64,000 nt of DNA from Heterohyrax brucei (Eukaryota > Chordata > Mammalia > Hyracoidea > Procaviidae). The stretch is taken from assembly GCA_028571685.1 (NCBI GenBank), contig CM053146.1, forward strand, positions 109,219,431-109,283,430. Reading direction: 5' to 3'. Of this stretch, positions 59,835-64,000 are shown piece by piece. The notes below the pieces were generated by a model that was not told where the DNA came from, made no database searches, and saw nothing but the letters and a program-made list of their open reading frames with translations. Numbering within the stretch: the stretch's first letter is position 1; each line of letters opens with the position of its first letter. The translations under genes and the position numbers were made by a program.

Positions 59835-60737
59835 GTGAGTTTTGCATGCTTGCTGAATAATTCTGTGAGTCAGCCTGGTGCTGCTCAGAGTTGATATCGG
59901 AAATGTCAGGTATGCAGCCCCCAGGGGGCCAAAGTGAGGGCTGAAGAGATTTAATGATCGGAGGTCAGGACACAAGTCACTAGAAATGTCAAGATTTGAA
60001 CTTCGAGTCTTCAAATGCCACTGCCCATCAGTAAATCCCCAGGATATATTAAGCAGAACAGAACAAGTCACCTAGTTTATACTTTCTGCAAACTTTTTTT
60101 AAGCACTACCAGATAAATGGCTCCTCTGATTTAAAACAGCTCCAGCTCTGGGGAGACCTATTACATCAGAGTGAGACTTCCTAATAAGCCTGGGAACAAT
60201 CAGCTATTGTTGTGAAGGGCCCAGCTGTCCGGTGCGCTGCTCAGCAAGTCCTGAGCTGGGTGTCTGCCCTGCACTGAGTGAAGTCTCCAGATAATGAAAG
60301 ACTACACTTCAGCCATTAGCTTTCCCCTTGTCCCCTATTAAGCCTTAATTAGAGTAGCTAATATGGGACAGAACTGGCTGTGACTTCTTGTCCGGCCTCC
60401 AGCCCATCCATCAGCGGAGGTGGGGGTGAGTACTAACACAGCTTTAAGGACAGCAGGCAAAGGACAGGTGAGGGACAAGGGGAACCACAGCCCTGGAGTC
60501 AGCAGCGGAATGTTGAATTTGGCTGTACGCTTTTTAGGGTGGAAAGTGCTTTTTGTTTTTTTAAATAAAAAAATGCTCTATCTAAAAATTAAAGAATAAG
60601 ATTATATAGTACATGATATTACTTTTATGTGTCCACATGTAAACATAGTTCTTTTACGTTGATTACAATGTAAATGATGTATCTATATGGATATATATTG
60701 CAATCATACTGCATGTTGTAATTTACTGTACTACACA

Positions 60738-60847
60738 ACATGGAGCTATGACTGCTAACCAAAAGCTTGGCAATGTGAACTCACCACCTACTGCCTGGCA
60801 GTTCTGTGGGGCAGTTCTCCTCTGTCCTGTAGGATGGCAGTGGCCAG
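60738..60847 (+). repeat. AfroSINE, forward, truncated both ends
   Basis: It contains actgctaaccaaaagcttgg, then ggggcagttctcctctgtcc, and stops before the gagtcgg tail. Confidence 0.8.
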
Positions 60848-60857
60848 TGGATATACA

Positions 60858-61018
60858 GCATGGCGCCTGAGTGACGCAGTAGCTAAGAGCTTGGCTGTTA
60901 ACCAGAAGGTTGGCAGTTCCGATTTAGCAGCCACTCCTTGGAAACCCTGTGCCGCAGTTCTGCTCTGTCCTATAGAGTCACAGTCAGCTCGACAGCACAG
61001 GCTAGGTTTAGGTTAGGT
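60858..61018 (+). repeat. AfroSINE, forward
   Basis: It is complete from cctgagtgacgcagtagcta to cagctcgacagcacaggct, with the tail partly deleted. Confidence 0.88.
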
Positions 61019-62483
61019 TATACAACATACATATATAGTAGCATAATTTGTTCTTATCACTTCGTAACACATGGTAGACATTTTTCCATGTCAATATAGT
61101 TAACTGGTAATTTACTGAAATATCTTTTATGCAGCCAGTCCCCTGATTGTAGACACTTAGGTGGCTGTCAGTTTTTCATCACTGAAAATACCACTGCATG
61201 AGCCCCCTCACTGTCACGGCCGTGGCAGTTTTCAGGTTTTATGGCTGCGCTTGTCTTGAGTGATCTTTCCTGCTCCCATCTGCTCCCTCCCTTAAGAAGG
61301 AGTCTGCCTGCTCCATTGCCATTTCCCATTTCCCATCCCCAGCTTTGGCCTCATCTGTAAGAGCCAGACAGTCTGGCTCACAGCTGGAAATTTCACTGCC
61401 CACCCTAGTTTCCACGTCCGCCTGGTGATGGGCAAGACATTAATGCTGAGTGGCCGCGGCTGATCAGGAGGGTGGTGCGGGGTGCAGTTTCACCGGCTTT
61501 CTTCTTGATCAGTTCAAGTGCCACCTAGTGGGAGACACCACCCCTTCCAAAGTATAGCTGTCCCTTAGGAAAGGGAGCCTGGAGTGTTTGCAATAACCTT
61601 CCAGAGTGTTCCTGCTCAGCTTTGTTGAGAGCACAGTAAGAGCCCACAGCCAGGACCCTGAAAACTAGGACTGTGACTCCAGAGCCAAGAACAGTAGTCT
61701 CTGAGCCATAGGACGCTGCGACCCCATAAACTGAATCCAGTGAGCCCGAGAGCCACCCAAATCCCCTAGTGGTGTTTGGGCAGCCCCTAGTTTGCTGTCA
61801 TGCCTTATCTGTAAAAAGAAGGGACTGGAGATAAGTCCTTGTCCTTTCCATTTCTGCTGTTCTGTGATTTTGTGGTCCATACTAGTCATTCTTAATACTC
61901 TAGAAAAACACTGGGATTAGGCTTGATCCAGCCAAAGGTAACCAAGAAAATTGCTTTTAAAAATCAGTGACAATTTTAAGATTCAGGGAAAGGGCTTGCT
62001 GTCCAGCCTGACAGTCTTATTCTTGGGAACTGTAAGAGGGAAACTAAGATTTTATCCTTGAGTGGAATCCCTCTGCCCCACGTAGATTCAGTAATTCACG
62101 TAGAAATCCCCCACTTTCACAGCCCCAGGATGGGGAATGACAGTCATTGAAGCAACCCGCCTGAGCCTTGGGAGCTATCTATCTGATCACCTGCACTGCC
62201 TTTGCTTTTTTGTGGGTGCAGATTTACAGGAAGAATGCGGCAAATGGGATTGCCAGAAGGCCTAATAATGCAGTTCTAGTGGAACAGAAAGGACCCTTTA
62301 GGGGCTGGCAGGCCTCGACTGATCTTGAGGATCTGCACAGTCCATGGCGGCAAAATTCCGTAACACCCAACACCACCCCTACACATGCTCGTGAGACAGC
62401 CTGGCTCTGATAGACCAGCCTGTCCGCATTTCTCTGTGGCTTCTCTGCAGTCCCATTTGGGACAGTGAAAACAGGTTGGTCTT

Positions 62484-62520
62484 GCCAAGCCAAGTGCCGT
62501 CGAGTCGGATCCAACTCAAG
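62484..62520 (-). repeat. AfroSINE tail-only fragment, reverse (acttggct variant)
   Basis: gccaagtgccgtcgagtcgg is followed by atccaactcaagg. It is the reverse of the tail seen at 19814 and 53917. Confidence 0.6.
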
Positions 62521-62899
62521 GTTTGGTCTTAGGGAACCCAAGAACAGTGATTTGTGAGTAGGGTCAAAGAGGAGCCCTCCAAATTCTGTTAGCCTCTTTC
62601 TGGGCGAGTTCTTGACCTAAAGAAGAATACTAAAGTTGTTCAGGTACGTTTATTTCTTACACTTATCTCTCAGCTTGGGTGCTGCTGCTGCAGTCACAGC
62701 TTGGTAGTTCTCACAGAAGAAATTTGGTGGCTTCAGAGCCCCAAGGTGCCCTTTCAAATGATGTGTTTTAAACAGCCTTTTAGTAATACTGTGATAGAGC
62801 GCCTGCCCACTTTTCCGTCGCTTGCATCTTTCTAACGGGATACTGAGGCAGCTGTGTTCACGGCACAGTCCTGTGACGCCACGCTGTTTCTTGTTGCAG

Positions 62900-63120
62900 T
62901 TACACATCCAAAGAACAGCTACTCCTCAAGAACTCCCTGTAGTTCCCTGCTGCCTCTGCTCAATACCCACTCAGCAGCCTCTGGAAAACAGAGTAACTTT
63001 ACCCGAAAATCATCCAATCACAGCAAGCCCTCCGAGGGTAAAGCAGCAAACCTGAAAATGGCGAGCAGTCTTCCCAACACCACTGACACCTCCCACCAGT
63101 CCATACCAGCTAACAAGCAG
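62900..63120 (+). CDS. SPATS2L: SPATS2L coding exon 8 of the window (221 bp), last one visible
   Basis: The acceptor is ttgttgcag and the donor is gtaagc. It enters in phase 1 and leaves in phase 0 (73 codons after the split isoleucine). It encodes THPKNSYSSRTPCSSLLPLL, then a serine, threonine, asparagine and lysine-rich tail ending in TSHQSIPANKQ. The C-terminal basic part of the protein should continue in an exon beyond the window. An open frame here runs on into the intron past 63120, but the consensus donor and the family sequence place the border at 63120. Confidence 0.93.
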
Positions 63121-64000
63121 GTAAGCCACTCGCAGAGGGCACCTTGCCCTGCCTTCAGGGGTCTTGCAGACATTGGTCCAGGATGGGAGGTGGGAAGCAT
63201 TCATTTGAGAAGGAAGAACACAGTAACAGCTAGATGCTGAGCTTCCTGGGATTACAGCCCAGCCTCACCCCCTACATCCCTGGCTGACTTCCCAGGAGCT
63301 CCTTTCCCCACCTAGGCCATGTTTCAAACTTCCCACGTGGAGGACGTGGCCTTTCTACACTTTTGACAGTATGAGCAAAGAATCTACCGAAAAGGTGACA
63401 GCTCTTCTCATGCCCTTGATTGCCACCATCCCCAGAACCTATCACTGGCCCACACCTGGCAGGGACTCACACGGCTGGATCATTAAGATTCAGCTCCTAG
63501 GCCTTGGGATGGTAGTGAGAGGAAACCTGGCACTGGTCTTTTTTTTGGATACTATTACTTGTGTTTAATATTCCGTTAATCAGTGAGAAGTCAAAGTTAG
63601 TTCAGATTTTTTCTCTTGTCTTGGGCTTTCAGAAAAAAAAACATATTTCACAATGACATGATGAATTATCACCTGTTATGACCACCAAAACTCAAGTTTT
63701 GAAGGATAGCCTTCCCTCTCCTTCATCTCCATGTTATTGAGATTGACCCTCACTTTAGAAAATAAACAAGAAATAAGGATGACTTGATGGTATTAGAAGC
63801 TGGGCAGACTACCTTGCATGATCTCTAAGGAGACTTTGCACCTTCCAAAATGCTGGTTTTCTAAGCCTGTTGGGTTTTGTGGTCTTGGTTTTCTAGACTT
63901 CACATTGACACTGGCAGGTATTTCTCTAGCCCTGAATATCTTCATGAGCTTTAAAACTAGCACTTTGACAAAGACTGTTTCATCTGTTAACAAGTTAAAG
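63121..64000 (+). other. SPATS2L intron after exon 8, 5' part
   Basis: It starts with the donor gtaagc and runs to the end of the window. I see no repeat I can name and no exon. Confidence 0.7.

Larger units (their letters stand above)
60560..61205. repeat. L1-like AT-rich sequence interrupted by two SINEs
   Basis: tttttccatgtcaatatagt, gcagccagtcccctgattgt and cacttaggtggctgtcagtt follow an L1 3' UTR order. The AfroSINEs at 60738 and 60858 lie within it. Confidence 0.45.
59835..62899 (+). other. SPATS2L intron between exons 7 and 8 (3065 bp)
   Basis: It contains an L1-like AT-rich stretch interrupted by two forward AfroSINEs, and a SINE tail fragment at 62484-62520. Nothing recognisable was seen in 59840-60555, 61210-62480 and 62525-62890. 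Confidence 0.8.
1..64000 (+). other. SPATS2L: SPATS2L gene, internal part (eight coding exons and their introns)
   Basis: The translated exons match SPATS2L throughout; recognisable stretches include SAIQVLKEWNMTGKKK, KISILEDPSKALRG, KLSLDGNPKPIHGTTERSDG and DLQRCTVSLTRYRVMIKEE. The protein is known as a stress-granule and nucleolar protein, and its paralogue is SPATS2. Exon phases chain correctly: enters in phase 1, then 0, 1, 1, 2, 1, 0, 1, 0. There are 1133 coding bases in the window with no premature stop, so the copy looks functional. The first coding exon, the last exons, the promoter and the 3' UTR are outside the window. SPATS2 is the main alternative, but the sequence of exons 2 and 3 fits SPATS2L better. 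The match is from memory of the human protein, not from an alignment. Confidence 0.93.

Noticed and set aside
62854..63240. Gene of 128 codons starting at 62854
   Set aside because: The family sequence starts at the acceptor 62900 and stops at the donor 63120; the rest is intron.
1..64000. CRISPR arrays, operons, bacterial or viral gene clusters
   Set aside because: No such structure; the spliced gene and mammalian repeats explain the window.
63371..64000. Next SPATS2L exon in the last 0.6 kb
   Set aside because: No sequence matching the expected basic, asparagine-rich C-terminal part was found.

Overview
The window is nuclear DNA of a placental mammal, almost certainly an afrotherian and probably an elephant or close relative. 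The evidence is dozens of tRNA-headed SINEs of the AfroSINE type, several RTE-clade LINE fragments whose 3' end carries the same tail as those SINEs, and two LINE 3' tails that look proboscidean. Older mammalian repeats (L2, MIR, MER5A, MER20, mariner) form the background. I recognise no bacterial features and no exogenous virus.

One gene crosses the window from end to end on the + strand: SPATS2L (spermatogenesis associated serine rich 2 like, also called stress granule and nucleolar protein). Eight internal coding exons are visible: 2440-2489, 5873-6119, 21970-22176, 23732-23867, 49110-49168, 55980-56089, 59732-59834 and 62900-63120. All have AG/GT borders, compatible phases and no in-frame stop. 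They add up to 1133 coding bases, about 378 of roughly 558 residues, running from about residue 50 to about residue 427 by recalled human numbering. The start codon exon lies upstream of base 1. The C-terminal exon or exons, the stop codon and the 3' UTR lie downstream of base 64000. In order, the exons encode the end of the N-terminal helical segment, a lysine/arginine-rich stretch followed by a serine cluster, a proline/serine/lysine linker, a helical core likely to be coiled coil, and the start of the low-complexity basic C-terminal half.

The rest is intron. The two largest introns (6120-21969 and 23868-49109) hold most of the repeats. Layout: 1-4.7 kb is nearly repeat-free. At 4.73-5.55 kb there is a mariner relic with terminal inverted repeats and TA flanks. 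At 7.2-8.2 kb there is a SINE/LINE cluster. At 13.8-16.5 kb there are LINE-2 and L1 remains. At 17.2-18.6 kb there is an L1/HAL1 relic. At 20.2-20.7 kb there is a poly(A)-tailed LINE tail. At 25.5-27.5 kb there is an LTR-internal-LTR relic in reverse orientation. At 31.0-32.2, 45.9-46.4 and 57.7-58.7 kb there are RTE LINE fragments, also reversed. At 38.9-39.7 kb there are two hairpins and a second LINE tail. At 47.6 kb there is a long imperfect inverted repeat. At 48.4-49.8 kb there is a SINE cluster, including a SINE nested inside a SINE, placed tightly around the 59-base exon.

I found no new multi-gene system. The most useful leads are structural. They are three intronic inverted repeats, the SINE cluster around the frame-disrupting 59-base exon, a tail-variant subfamily of AfroSINE, an LTR pair with mismatched U3 regions, and a dispersed repeat that I cannot classify.
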